The notes: generated by a model not told the origin, from the sequence alone. A stretch of DNA of 11,842 bases from Euperipatoides rowelli (GCA_003024985.2 PXIH01S0002914.1); one strand, 5' to 3'; positions 1 through 6,238 are shown, counted from the stretch's first letter. Made by a program: numbers and translations.

Positions 1-595
1 TTACTATTTATTAAGTCATTATAATGGTGTCTATTACAGTTTTTATTTCATTGCTATTATAAATTTTTTAAAAATTAAGTTTGTTTTTGTTATTTAGTAT
101 TATCCCCTCCCTCCCTCACACATACACACTCTATTTAATATTTTTATTGTTTTAATTCGGGTACTAATTATTCATCTCATCATATTCTTATTCTTTAATG
201 TTTTTCATCATCAAATCATAAAGATTGTATTTGATACATTTATCAAGGTAACATTTCAGTTGGAATTACTACTGAATTGAGTCGACTTCCATCTAAAAGG
301 TATTCTGCAAATTGTTTAAAGTCTTAGAGATTCTCGACAATTAAACCCTGACATGAAAGTAATTAATAACCTATATTTGTTAGGAATTCTTAAGCATTTT
401 AACCCATTAAGAGGTAAAAGAGACCACAAGAAACAAGACTTGGTTAAAAATGTCTGATCAAATGTATAAATGTTATTTATATTAATAGACCTATTGTTTT
501 AAAAACTGATATACAAAGTCATAACATTAAATGGAAGTGTGAAAGAAAATTTAATTAAAATCCTGATTATTAAAAAACTTTATCAGTTTGCAATT
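1..595. other. AT-rich flank; possible unrecognised 5' part of the LINE
   Basis: No open frame of useful length and no recognised gene. A pyrimidine/CA-rich simple stretch lies at about 101-131. Around 410-450 one + frame reads as a lysine/arginine-rich stretch (RGKRDHKKQD), the kind of basic segment that often precedes the endonuclease in CR1-like LINEs. The LINE may therefore begin near 380 or earlier, but I cannot place its 5' end. Confidence 0.4.
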
Positions 596-1190
596 ACTAT
601 GGATTCTAATGTTAGATTGATTATAAACAAATTTGAACAGTTTTAAATAGAATGTTTAAGCAAAATCATTATGTTGCAACTATTATTGAGACATGGATTA
701 AACCCAAATTAATTGATTAATTTAAACTGCAATGTTATTATCATTTTCTTCTCCTGGGGAATAGATCTGACAAACTGCAAGGAGATGGTGATAGAATTTA
801 CATGGCGATCAAGTTATTTTTCCTTCTAACCATGTTTTAGAGATTATTACAATAATATCCAGTCCTTATATTCCCAGACCTTACCTTGGTTTGGCTTGAT
901 TGCTTTATATAAACCTTTCAATGAAGCCATTCTTTATGATAATTTATTTAGAAGTTATATAATCTTTGAAAATGATCATCTTTCCATTAATTCTTAAGAC
1001 ACCATCTATAAGTTGTGTGATTTTAATGACCTGAACATCATTTGTTTCCAACACCTTCACAATTTCAAACAAATTGTTGGGATATCTACTCAAGGAATTA
1101 GCTCATTGGATAATGTTTCTCTAATGCTCAATTTAAAAACATACAGTCTCTATACTTTACATTCTATTGATAATCGGATCATCTTGTAAT
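596..1190 (+). pseudogene. LINE apurinic-type endonuclease domain, broken
   Basis: This is the remnant of the exonuclease/endonuclease/phosphatase-fold domain that nicks target DNA during LINE insertion. Landmarks in order are N-V-R-L-I-I-N-K at 608-631 (the usual N-x-R-S-L-x-N-K start); I-I-E-T-W-I-K at about 682-702 (the catalytic glutamate in E-T-W, 688-696); D-F-N at 1019-1027 within C-D-F-N-D, where the usual G of G-D-F-N has become C; and S-D-H at 1174-1182 in the frame SDHLVISLNP. Between them, PRPYLGL near 880 and LLYKPFNEA near 903-935 fit the mid-domain strands. Several frameshifts and stops separate these blocks, so no continuous product exists. All four catalytic landmarks are in the right order and roughly the right spacing, which makes the identification strong despite the decay. 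Confidence 0.85.
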
Positions 1191-1318
1191 ATCTCTCAAT
1201 CCTGTTCATCAAAGTCTTAATTACCCTGAGAATAATAAAATTCTCTCTTATAGATTGAAAAACTAATCATATTATGTTTCATTGGCAGAGCATTTTAAAA
1301 AAATCATGATTGGACTAA

Positions 1319-1798
1319 TTGCTATTACTTCCAAATTTCGACCAGTCTGCTTTTTTATTTCATAACATTTTATTGGAATTGGATCAAACTTGTTTCCCTT
1401 CATTTACCAAATCCATAAATAGAAATAATCCCTATTATATTACCATTAAATTAATTAATCTTTTTAAATGTAGACATAGATTATTCTCTATCATTGTTTG
1501 TTATTTTGAACATATTAAAGATTTAAATTATACTATCAAAAGAGAAATCAGATTAGCTGAGCAAAATTACTTTAAGAAATTGTTAAATGAAGTAAAGAAT
1601 TCATCATCTAACTATTATAATTTAATTAAGCTCATTACAGGAAAAAAAGAGGAAAGAAAACCTAATATTTCCTCCAATATGTCATTATTTATTTATTTAT
1701 TACAAGCAACCAATACAAAAGTATCAGGAAAGACTAGTATCTTATTACATCATATCAACATTACAAAGATATACTACAGAACTATAAATGAAAAATAA
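1319..1798 (+). pseudogene. LINE endonuclease-to-RT linker segment (longest surviving frame)
   Basis: This is a 159-codon open stretch with no ATG start; it opens at a TTG only because the upstream frame is broken. It reads as the linker between endonuclease and reverse transcriptase of CR1/Jockey-type pol proteins. It begins with F-x-x-x-L-L-E-L-D-Q-T-C-F-P, then has a basic helix around F-K-C-R-H-R-L-F. A longer helical stretch follows (IKREIRLAEQNYFKKLL) with the pattern R-R-E-I-x-x-A-K-x-x-Y-Y seen in the family, and then N-Y-Y-N-L-I-K-L-I-T-G-K-K at about 1612-1650. The last 50 codons have no recognisable counterpart. This is a surviving island within the dead LINE and not an independent gene. 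Confidence 0.75.
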
Positions 1799-2265
1799 GA
1801 AAAACTATAGAGTAAGAAAAGAGAAACTACAAAAAATACAAACAACAAAAACCACATATCAAAACAAGTAGGTTACTTAAGGTCAATTTTCATCTTCAAA
1901 TAATTAATCATATTCAATTTGAAACAAAATATGTTAGCGAAATCTTATTCCATAATTTTATATGCCTATTAGTAACATTTTTTCACATGTTCTCATGCAA
2001 ATCTATCATCACACAATAGCAACAAATCTATATGCACCAATTTCTGATATGGCGTAAGAAAATTTAATCTTTGAACCCTATCCAAATAAGATAATTTATG
2101 AAAGCCCATGAGTTGCTTTGTAATTCATCTAAAAGCTTGTTTAATCTATAACAAATCATTTTTATTTCTCTAGGTTGTACTAGTTGAACAATAAGTAAAA
2201 ATAGGTTGACATGATAGACATACAAAATAATAGCCTACTGGAAACTAACAAATGTTAGAATACTC
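1799..2265 (+). other. Unexplained 467-bp stretch inside the LINE
   Basis: Between the end of the linker segment and the start of readable RT at 2266, neither strand gives a recognisable protein. In related LINEs the distance from the linker's terminal G-K to the segment before the RT palm is about 100-120 residues, as I recall the family. Here about 650 bp separate them, so some 300 bp may be extra. I looked for terminal inverted repeats or a target duplication and found none I could support. It may be heavily decayed LINE sequence or an unrecognised insertion. Confidence 0.4.
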
Positions 2266-2938
2266 TTCTTCTGATCAAATTCCACTATTTTCTTTTAAAG
2301 AGTTTGCTGAATACTTAACAAACCCTATAACTAATCTTGTTAACTTTTATATCATTTCTTGTCTGAAAATTTGGAAGATTAATTATTTGATTCCATTAGC
2401 CTAGACTTCAACTCCAATTAACTCTGATCATATTCATCTAATATCAGTCTCATCTCACCTATTCCTAAAATTATTGAAAACACAAATAAACATGGTCTCT
2501 CTGTCACATCAAACCAAAACTTGATCATTATCATTTCGGTGGAATGGCTGGAAAGTTCATGGGTCAATATGTAGCTATTTATATTCACAATGTTTTACGC
2601 CTTTTGATAATCCAGGTTCATCTGTTTTCAGTTTTATGCTTGACTTTTGTAAGGCTTTTAATAATGTTGATCATTCTATATTAATAATTTGAACATTCAG
2701 ACTAATATAATGGTAGCAAATGGATTGCATTTTTCTTACATGATAGATTGCAGATCTTGAACAATGATAATGTTTTTTTACTTACTTTTGCTCCAATTAA
2801 TGGAATTTTACATGGATCTGCTATGAACTCTTTCTTATTTACCACTCTAATTAATGATTTAGAACATATTTATCCATTAGATTTAAATTTATAGATGATG
2901 TTAGCATATCTTATGTTGTTCCTAATAGTGAGAATATT
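2266..2938 (+). pseudogene. LINE reverse transcriptase, fingers and palm (first part), broken
   Basis: This is the remnant of the RNA-directed DNA polymerase domain. Blocks seen on the + strand in order are SSDQIP and KEFAEYLTNPITNLVN (about 2270-2340), then K-I-W-K-I-x-Y-L-I-P-L (the 'W-K-x-A-x-V-x-P-L-x-K' block), then N-I-S-L-I-S-P-I-P-K-I-I-E (about 2440-2477, the 'R-P-I-S-L-x-P' block). These are followed by H-F-G-G at 2532-2543; motif A, D-F-C-K-A-F-N-N-V-D-H, at 2642-2674; H-G-S-A-M-N-S-F-L-F at about 2811-2840, a degraded 'Q-G-S-x-x-G-P-x-L-F' motif B; and K-F-I-D-D-V at 2885-2902, motif C with both catalytic aspartates. Frameshifts separate the blocks; motifs A and C share one frame while motif B is in another. 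The frame from 2885 runs open to 2938, where the pogo-like element is inserted. Confidence 0.92.
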
Positions 2939-2939
2939 A
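2938..2939. repeat. TA target-site duplication, left copy
   Basis: This dinucleotide, paired with 4427-4428, borders the pogo-like element. With a single TA retained, the LINE frame passes without a break from motif C into the downstream thumb, which supports TA as the duplicated target. TA duplications are the rule for the Tc1/mariner/pogo superfamily. Confidence 0.85.
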
Positions 2940-2962
2940 GAGGAGAGTGGGGCAAAGTGAAA
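2940..2962 (+). repeat. Left terminal inverted repeat of the pogo-like element
   Basis: It begins GAGGAGAG and ends GGGGCAAAGTGAAA. Compared with the reverse complement of 4404-4426 it differs at three positions (2, 9 and 10), so 20 of 23 bases agree. Confidence 0.92.
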
Positions 2963-3122
2963 CGGATTTTAGATTTTTTTTTAAGTTGATATTGAGTTTT
3001 TGGTTGTATTTTTAATTGTTTACTACTAAATCATAGATTTACTATTGTTATATATGATAATGGGGTACTAGAATTGCATTTAACTGCATTACATAATTAA
3101 ATTTGAAAATGACTTAATTTTT

Positions 3123-3178
3123 TTTCACTTTGCCCCTACTATGGAGTAAAGTGGAAAATCAGTTGGGGCAAACTGGAA
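3123..3178. repeat. Left subterminal cluster of three terminal-motif copies
   Basis: TTTCACTTTGCCCC at 3123-3136 is the exact inverse of the core of the left terminal repeat. It is followed by direct copies GGAGTAAAGTGGAA (3143-3156) and GGGGCAAACTGGAA (3165-3178). The first two face each other and could pair as an 11-of-14 hairpin with a 6-nt loop. In the family such subterminal repeats are usually transposase-binding sites; that role here is inferred. Confidence 0.75.
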
Positions 3179-3386
3179 TAAAATGATTATTTAAATTTAT
3201 TTAAGTAAATATTAAATTTTTATTGAAAAACTAAATTTAAATTTGTTCTTGAACCTTACATGGCAGCTAAATGGTAAAATAATATAGAAAAATAATAAAA
3301 NTTAATAAAATTANTAAAANAAATACATTTTTGCAATTGTTTTGTTTATTCTCATAAGCTCATTATAAAGATATTAGTAAAAAGTT

Positions 3387-3800
3387 TTATTCATACAAAT
3401 CACAAACATTTAACTCAGAGTCTGTGTCATAAGTAGTCCACTCTTCATGGTCCAATTTTTACACACTGAGAATGATATCCAACCCTCGTCAGCCTTACAT
3501 TTAAGAATTCCTCATTACCAATTATGCATAATACATAAGTAACTTCTTCGACATCATTGAATTCTGTATATTTCGTTTTTTATGACATTTATTTACTTTT
3601 TGGGGACTATTTGTATTTTTAGGAAATAACTTTCACTTTAAATTTGCATTAGGCATTAATTTGTCTTCAGATTTTTGTTTTAGGTTCTTTAAATAGGGCT
3701 TGAAGTTAAAAAATGACTATTTTGTCTTTATTTTTTTGATACTTTTGCATTTTGTTTCTGTTCAGTTTTAGGGCGGGCAATATTTTTCTGGACTAATAAA
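3387..3800 (-). pseudogene. C-terminal remnant of a pogo/CENP-B-like transposase
   Basis: Reading the - strand from 3800, the blocks are F-I-S-P-E-K (3800-3783); then P-K-T-E-Q-K-Q-N-A-K-V-S-K-K (from about 3772), a basic linker; then F-L-T-S-S-P (3712-3695) followed by lysine-rich sequence. Together these resemble the 'P-x-x-I-x-P-x-P-K ... R-K-x-x-K-S-x-I-L-T-x-T-P' segment after the DDE domain in many pogo/jerky-type transposases. A zinc-binding-like tail follows: C-K-A-D-E-G-W-I-S-F-S-V-C-K-N-W (3499-3452), a one-base frameshift near 3452, then D-H-E-E-W-T-T-Y, and C-D-L-Y-E before a stop at 3389-3387. The family tail pattern is W-x-x-C-x-x-C-x-x-W-x-H-x-x-C ... C-D-x-C. Here several cysteines are replaced (F, W, Y), as expected of a decayed copy. 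Frameshifts and in-frame stops preclude any product. Confidence 0.7.
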
Positions 3801-4007
3801 GCCAGCATAAGGGTTATGCTTTTGAGGTGCCTGATGAAGTTTCCCCGATGCTAATAAAGACCACTTTGAAACAAGGAGGCAAATTTAAATGATTTTGAAG
3901 GAAATGTGATAAATTTTTTTTAATCTATTAGAAGAAAAAAATTGTCTTACAGATAAAAATAAGATGAAATTTCTTAATACACCTAATCTCATTATAAAAT
4001 ATGCTTA
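3801..4007. other. Non-coding interior of the pogo-like element at the deletion junction
   Basis: This is AT-rich sequence between the two transposase remnants with no readable transposase frame. The DDE catalytic domain expected between the N- and C-terminal pieces (normally several hundred codons) is absent. The deletion breakpoint must lie within this stretch or the adjoining 4008-4110. Confidence 0.55.
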
Positions 4008-4064
4008 GGGGCAAAATGAAATAAAATATATTTCATTTCACTTTGCCTCATTCCACTTTACCCC
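4008..4064. repeat. 57-bp TA-flanked palindromic cluster of terminal motifs
   Basis: It opens with GGGGCAAAATGAAA (4008-4021) and closes with TTCCACTTTACCCC (4051-4064), inverse copies matching at 11 of 14 bases, with a third inverse copy at 4036-4049. TA directly borders both ends (4006-4007 and 4065-4066), just as at the ends of the whole element. An inner perfect 8-bp stem (4016-4023 with 4029-4036) strengthens the hairpin. It sits between the two transposase remnants. Confidence 0.75.
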
Positions 4065-4110
4065 TACCCATGCTTTCAGCAATCTTTTTTGCTTGTTCAA
4101 AAATAATAAN

Positions 4111-4356
4111 TCAAATTAAATTAAATTTTGGTGTGATGATGAAGAAATGACCATACATCGATAAACAAGTAACATTTCCACATTCTACTGAATGCTTTCC
4201 AATATATTTGAAAATAAATTGACATATGCTTACAAATATGATGCCATAAAAATACTTCTGTTCTTTAAACCATGTCTGCATTTTTTTAATTATTGTCCCA
4301 TAATTTGTTGTACTTTCTTCTATCTTATTCATCAGTTTGTTAATATAGGGCAGCAT
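4111..4356 (-). pseudogene. Putative N-terminal helix-turn-helix remnant of the pogo-like transposase
   Basis: An 81-codon - strand frame lies just inside the right end of the element. Residues 27-65 contain M-Q-T-W-F-K-E-Q-K-Y-F-Y-G-I, then I-C-Q-F-I-F-K-Y-I-G-K-H, then M-Y-G-H-F-F-I-I-T-P. This spacing fits the region between the first helix-turn-helix and the catalytic domain in pogo/CENP-B-type transposases (pattern: ...F-Y-G-I-T...I-R-x-L-A-x-x-x-A-x-K-x...A-G-x-x-W-F-x-x-F-x-x-R). The position also fits, since N-terminal sequence should lie near this end when the C-terminal piece reads on the same strand further left. The ATG at 4356 is unlikely to be the original start. The match is by pattern only; the frame could be chance in AT-rich DNA. 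Confidence 0.45.
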
Positions 4357-4379
4357 CTCATAATTTTACATAATTTTAA

Positions 4380-4426
4380 TTTCACTTTGCCCCCCTCCCC
4401 CCATTTCACTTTGCCCAGCTCTCCCC
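4380..4426 (-). repeat. Right terminal inverted repeat with a tandem extra motif copy
   Basis: The terminal repeat proper is 4404-4426, ending CTCTCCCC and matching the left end at 20 of 23 positions. A second copy of the core, TTTCACTTTGCCCC, lies immediately inside at 4380-4393 in the same orientation, separated by a C-rich spacer. Confidence 0.9.
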
Positions 4427-4428
4427 TA
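4427..4428. repeat. TA target-site duplication, right copy
   Basis: Partner of 2938-2939. The next LINE codons (from 4428, sharing the A) continue the frame that stopped at 2938. Confidence 0.85.
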
Positions 4429-4952
4429 GATCTCAGAAAATGATTGATTCTATAGTTAAAATTGCTGCTGAGGTTCATCTTACTATTAATCCAGGTAAAA
4501 ATCATTTATTATATCATGATTTCTCAAAATTTAGTAGAGATCTTATCAATATCAACATATTGCCTAGTAATAGTGTAATTATATTAGGTGTTTACTTAAA
4601 GAGTAATCTTAAATGAATACACATATTGGTGCTATTATTAAAAAAAATAAACGCTTTATAAACTGAGACAATTTGGAGCACCAAATATTATGTGTGGCAT
4701 AACTCCATTACATGTAAACAAAAAAGATGATATTGAAGCTTTACAGAAAAAGGTTATCAAACTGTTCTAGATAAATAGTTATGTAAATTATAAGAGTCTT
4801 GATGTCTTGGGTTTGAAATCACTGCACAATCGTAGAATTAATCTTATGCTCAAATATGCTAAAAATATTTCAATTTTTTACCCATTTCTCACTCTGCTAC
4901 ATCCGGCATTCATACAAAGAATACTCAGAAACTTAATATTATTTTTTGCAAG
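4428..4952 (+). pseudogene. LINE reverse transcriptase thumb and C-terminal region, broken
   Basis: This is the continuation of the LINE pol frame after the pogo-like insertion. The frame is open from 4428 to 4613: K-M-I-D-S-I-V-K-I-A-A-E, then L-T-I-N-P-G-K-N (N-P-x-K block at about 4485-4502), then I-I-L-G-V-Y-L-K-S-N-L-K (4578-4613; the 'L-G-V-x-L-x-x-x-L-x-W' block), stopping at 4614 where W would be expected. A shifted frame gives T-H-I-G-A-I-I-K-K, then L-Y-K-L-R-Q-F-G-A-P, then D-D-I-E-A-L-Q-K-K-V-I-K-L (4723-4761), a stop at 4768-4770, then Y-K-S-L-D-V-L-G-L-K-S-L-H-N-R-R. The usual 'Y-x-x-x-I-R-P-x-x-E-Y-A' segment is missing between 4690 and 4710, an apparent deletion of about 30 codons. 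The frame reaches F-F-A at 4950, where the hAT-type element is inserted. Confidence 0.88.
4945..4952. repeat. 8-bp target-site duplication TTTGCAAG, left copy
   Basis: Identical to 5109-5116 and directly bordering the CAGT... end of the hAT-type element. Eight bases is the diagnostic duplication length for hAT transposons. Confidence 0.92.
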
Positions 4953-5108
4953 CAGTAGTGCAACTAAGTATACATGCCCCCCCCCCCCCTTGCAAATAAT
5001 ATACAATGGGCTTTCACTAACCTTGTTACTTATATATCTATTGTTCAGGTTCAGACCCCTTGAGTCCATGGGCCCCTGAGCAAGGTAAGCCCTATAGTTA
5101 CACCACTG
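4953..5108. mobile_element. hAT-type miniature inverted-repeat element (MITE), 156 bp
   Basis: The element starts CAGTAGTGCAACTA and ends TAGTTACACCACTG. As inverted repeats these agree at 12 of 14 positions, and the consensus CAGTGGTGTAACTA is typical of hAT-superfamily ends. Perfect 8-bp duplications TTTGCAAG flank it. It is inserted in the C-terminal coding region of the LINE. Inside are a run of 13 C (4977-4989) and a GC-rich stretch with GGGCCC near the right end. It has no coding capacity, so it must have been moved by a hAT transposase encoded elsewhere. With one TTTGCAAG retained the LINE frame reads on as F-F-A-R-T-K, a conserved LINE tail motif, which confirms the ends. Confidence 0.92.
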
Positions 5109-5116
5109 TTTGCAAG
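5109..5116. repeat. 8-bp target-site duplication TTTGCAAG, right copy
   Basis: Perfect copy of 4945-4952 on the other side of the hAT-type element. Confidence 0.92.
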
Positions 5117-5330
5117 AACCAAGGTTTAGTAAATCTATTAATTCCATGTTGAAAATGTACAATGAAAATTTGCTACATGGTTTCATTTTAAATCATCATC
5201 ACCCTAATTATATAAAATGTCACTTTGTAAAAGCCATCACATCCAGAAATGGCTAGATGAATACATGTTAATATTGTAAATATAAATTTCAATTTTGTTT
5301 TACGTTTAATTAATAAATAAACAACTAGTC
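5109..5330 (+). pseudogene. LINE C-terminal end and 3' untranslated tail
   Basis: After the hAT-type element the + frame gives F-A-R-T-K, then a stop. A shifted frame reads F-S-K-S-I-N-S-M-L-K-M-Y-N-E-N-L-L-H-G (5122-5178). This fits the last conserved stretch of the LINE protein (F-A-R-T-K-R-x-x-x-S-F-I-P), after which coding similarity ends. From about 5190 to 5330 the sequence is AT-rich (AATTAATAAATAAACA at about 5308-5323) and is best read as the 3' untranslated region. The exact end is uncertain. Confidence 0.7.
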
Positions 5331-5369
5331 GAAACCCATCAAAATTGACTGTAAACACTCCAATGTTAT

Positions 5370-5393
5370 CCCCCCCCCCCAAAAAAAAAAAAA
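5370..5393. repeat. C11 run followed directly by A13 run
   Basis: Eleven C (5370-5380) abut thirteen A (5381-5393). This lies about 40 bp past the likely LINE 3' end and 35 bp before the tandem repeat array, so it may mark a junction. It could also be a simple-sequence expansion. Confidence 0.9.
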
Positions 5394-5427
5394 TCGGCAA
5401 GTCTATTTTCATTGTGTAAAATGACAG

Positions 5428-5800
5428 AATTCAATTGGGCCCCCCTTAGCACTGCCATGTGATTGTAGACCTCTAGAGTAACACAAATTTCAAATTTGAA
5501 CTTAAACAGAGCATTTAAAAAAAATTCCATTTTGCCCTCCCCCCTACCACCCCCATGTGACCACCTAGAACTTTGACCTTTTATATATTCTAGACCTGTA
5601 GTGTAACACAAATTTTAAATTAGAACTTAATCGGAGCATTTTAAAAATTTAGATTTTGGGGCCTCTTAGCACCCCCATGTGACCACCTAGGACCTTGACC
5701 ATTTATATACATATTCTAGACCTCTACGGGAACACCAATTTCAAATTTCAACTTAATTGGACAAACTATTGGGGAGAAAATGCAATTTAAAGAGTTTGGA
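5428..5800. repeat. Tandem repeat, period about 124 bp, about three diverged copies
   Basis: Shared landmarks recur at regular spacing. CCATGTGA occurs at about 5455, 5553 and 5675. A block TAGACCTSTAG..AACAC occurs at 5466, 5591 and 5717 (spacings 125 and 126). ACCCCCATGTGACCACCTAG is identical at 5549-5568 and 5671-5690 (spacing 122). Each unit also has a TTTATATA..ATTCTAGACC stretch and a CAAATTT-rich, AACTTAATCGG-like segment. The first unit lacks about 25 bp that the other two have. The last continues into a non-repeated tail ending near GGTGGACACACAGAG (5812-5826). No convincing protein is encoded. It may be a minisatellite or part of a repeat-containing mobile element. Confidence 0.85.
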
Positions 5801-5911
5801 ATGGTGGACACACAGAGAAAATTTGTTTTTGAATATAATTAATAATAAAACCTGTAAAAGAAAATAGAAGCCCGGTGAACACCATCAAATGAAATGTATG
5901 GATGTATTTTA

Positions 5912-6009
5912 TCTATTCAATTCTCCGCAATTTTGTCAAGATCATTAAATGACAAACTCATCTATACAATTCTCCACAATTTTGTCAAGATCATTAAATG
6001 ACAAACTCG
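5912..6009. repeat. 49-bp tandem duplication, two copies
   Basis: Copies at 5912-5960 and 5961-6009 match at 46 of 49 positions and are directly adjacent. Both contain TTGTCAAGATCATTAAATGA. High identity in otherwise decayed DNA suggests a fairly recent local duplication. Confidence 0.93.
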
Positions 6010-6224
6010 TCCTTTTTTCCAGAATAATTCTAGATAATTTCTGTCTAATATTCTTTACTTTAAAATCTATATTTTAAGAATACTTAGTGTAACAGTGTCT
6101 ATGGTACAGATGTGGGAAAATAACAGTAAATGCCTGTGCTTTTGATTAACAAAATATCCATTATAAAATGATAGAAAAAAAAATCCAGTGTAAGAGTCAA
6201 GTTAAAGTAGGAGAAAAAAATATG

Positions 6225-6238
6225 CACACACACACACA
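6225..6238. repeat. (CA)7 microsatellite
   Basis: Seven CA units, directly followed by the GC-richer fragment that begins at about 6239. Confidence 0.9.

Larger units (their letters stand above)
2940..4426 (-). mobile_element. Internally deleted pogo/Tc1-mariner-superfamily DNA transposon, 1,487 bp
   Basis: The element has 23-bp terminal inverted repeats at 2940-2962 and 4404-4426 that match at 20 of 23 positions and share a core of GGGCAAAGTGAAA. It is flanked by TA on both sides and sits inside the LINE reverse transcriptase. Strand is given as - because the transposase remnants read on that strand: an apparent N-terminal helix-turn-helix piece (4356 to 4111) and a C-terminal tail (3800 to 3387). 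The DDE catalytic core that should lie between them is missing, so the copy is non-autonomous. At least nine copies of the terminal motif occur in four clusters. Superfamily assignment rests on the TA duplication and the transposase pattern, not on a search. Four N bases fall inside. Confidence 0.9.
596..5330 (+). mobile_element. Decayed CR1/L2/Jockey-type LINE retrotransposon, interrupted by two DNA transposons
   Basis: This is a non-LTR retrotransposon that would have encoded an APE-type endonuclease and a reverse transcriptase for target-primed insertion. Domain order can be followed on the + strand through many frameshifts and stops: endonuclease (608-1182), endonuclease-RT linker (1319-1798), RT start (2266), RT motifs A (2642-2674) and C (2888-2899), thumb (4440-4613), and C-terminal RNA-binding-like tail (4697-5185). 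It is split by a 1,487-bp element at 2940-4426 and a 156-bp element at 4953-5108. Without these it would be about 3.1 kb. The 3' end is inferred from loss of coding signal and an AT-rich tail ending about 5330. No poly-A tail or LINE target-site duplication is visible. The clade is inferred from motif spacing and from the 'VDD/IDD' type motif C, not from a search. It is not functional. Confidence 0.92.

Noticed and set aside
4192-4443. 83-codon + strand open frame
   Set aside because: It is antisense to the probable transposase N-terminal piece and runs through the right terminal repeat into the LINE, so it is a shadow frame.
4807-5079. 90-codon + strand open frame as a small gene
   Set aside because: Its first half is the LINE C-terminal region and its second half reads into the hAT-type MITE and its poly-C run. 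It is a chance fusion across an insertion boundary.
4878-5186. 102-codon - strand open frame
   Set aside because: Antisense to the LINE tail and across the hAT-type element. The glycine run comes from the C13 tract and there is no family motif.
5188-5611. Two - strand frames (5188-5412 and 5366-5611) as small proteins
   Set aside because: Their glycine and phenylalanine runs are translations of the C11/A13 junction, and the rest lies in the LINE tail and the tandem repeat. No motif is present.
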